Shown here: positions 23,920 to 24,345 of the stretch, piece by piece
Layout of the letters: every line of letters starts with the position of its first letter
Numbering within the stretch: position 1 is the stretch's first letter
From: Bacillota bacterium
GTDB lineage: Bacteria; Bacillota; Clostridia; Lachnospirales; Lachnospiraceae
Assembly (NCBI GenBank): GCA_023435645.1
Contig: JAEYRK010000008.1
Coordinates: 1-24,345 of the forward strand
Length of the DNA stretch: 24,345 nt
Reading direction: 5' to 3'
Program-made: the position numbers and the translations under genes
Notes under the pieces: model-generated
Seen by the model: the letters and a program-made list of their open reading frames with translations, nothing else
Told to the model about the DNA's origin: nothing
The model's database searches: none

Positions 23920-24294
23920 ATGAATAACGGAGAGCACAGGGTGAATAAGAGCTTAGAAAATGAACGCCGGGTGGAACATCTTTGTAATCTGGTTGAGAAG
24001 AAGACCAGAACGGAACGCCATCTCGAAGAACATTCCGGTATTTCTTCTTCCCAAGAGAATATAGAGCATGCGGTGGAAATTCAGAGGGAACGGAAACAGG
24101 AGATTGAAGACCTGAAGGATATTCTGTCCCATGGCGAAAATGCAAAAAATCGTCAGTTTGAGAATACACAGAAACGCTTCTTGTATGCGGAAGGATATCT
24201 GAATCACAATGCCGATCGTATGGACGGTCAATCCTTTCAAAATGCTAAGGAAAGACAGGAGAATAGGAAGAAGCAGATGGATCACATGAGATAA
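23920..24294 (+). CDS. Small charged helical protein of unknown function
   Basis: The 124-residue product starts at 23920, after GGAGG (23910-23914). It is very rich in Glu, Lys, Arg, Asn and Gln, lacks signal or membrane segments, and is predicted to be almost wholly helical, with coiled-coil character (RRVEHLCNLVEKKTRTERHL, then IEHAVEIQRERKQEIEDLKD). There is one Cys and no recognisable catalytic motif. I do not recognise a family. The unusual leader with nested inverted repeats and the lack of operon partners in the window give no functional lead. Composition is reminiscent of spore or DNA-associated small proteins, but that is only an impression. Confidence 0.75.
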   Translation: MNNGEHRVNKSLENERRVEHLCNLVEKKTRTERHLEEHSGISSSQENIEHAVEIQRERKQEIEDLKDILSHGENAKNRQFENTQKRFLYAEGYLNHNADRMDGQSFQNAKERQENRKKQMDHMR

Positions 24295-24345
24295 ACAGGA
24301 CCAAAGAAGTGGAAGGATTATGGTATTGAATAGCCGGAACAGTAT

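Noticed and set aside
1..24345. CRISPR array, tRNA, rRNA, IS element or prophage
   Set aside because: No regularly spaced repeats, tRNA-like folds, transposase or integrase genes were seen on either strand.

Overview
The window looks like chromosomal DNA of a plant-fibre-degrading, spore-forming clostridium, most likely Lachnospiraceae (Clostridium phytofermentans-like). The evidence is moderately AT-rich DNA, strong AGGAGG ribosome sites, short intergenic terminators, clostridial-type secreted and lipoprotein xylanases, a Na+/solute symporter with a tiny partner protein, and a stand-alone rsmH with an N-terminal extension. The genus is an inference. No phage, IS element, CRISPR array, tRNA or rRNA was seen.

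Layout. 1-3150: upstream 21-bp direct repeats, then a large secreted WG-repeat protein ending in Ig-like and ricin-like domains. 3182-6677: a GH2 beta-galactosidase on the minus strand, convergent with the WG gene. Its conserved N-terminus is encoded but appears to begin at ACG instead of ATG. The same intergenic region holds its promoter, a cop-box-like palindrome and a possible sigma-K promoter for the next gene. 6678-8585: a CotA-like multicopper oxidase. 8810-9874: rsmH on the minus strand.

10308-18205 is an arabinoxylan-use region: secreted GH11 xylanase, a lipoprotein with a formylglycine-generating-enzyme-like fold, a surface-anchored GH10 xylanase, an AraC-family regulator divergent from an intracellular GH51 arabinofuranosidase, then a 58-aa membrane protein and a sodium:solute symporter behind a near-consensus promoter. 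The likely flow is outside cutting of xylan by GH11 and GH10, uptake of products, and removal of arabinose inside the cell by GH51. Regulation by the AraC protein is inferred from position only.

18284-24294 is a mixed region: a staygreen-family protein (plant chlorophyll Mg-dechelatase family), a decayed minus-strand coding remnant, a translationally coupled pair of half-size chromate transporters, an ECF transporter S component (niacin NiaX-like) with a consensus promoter overlapped by an inverted repeat, an Ldh2-family dehydrogenase, an OGG1-type 8-oxoguanine glycosylase, and a small charged helical protein of unknown function preceded by nested inverted repeats.

The points most worth a second look are the ACG start of lacZ, the staygreen homologue, the oxygen-dependent copper oxidase with its cop-like box and possible sporulation promoter, and the small membrane protein paired with the symporter. 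Starts were reassigned wherever a better Shine-Dalgarno sequence pointed to an internal start codon.
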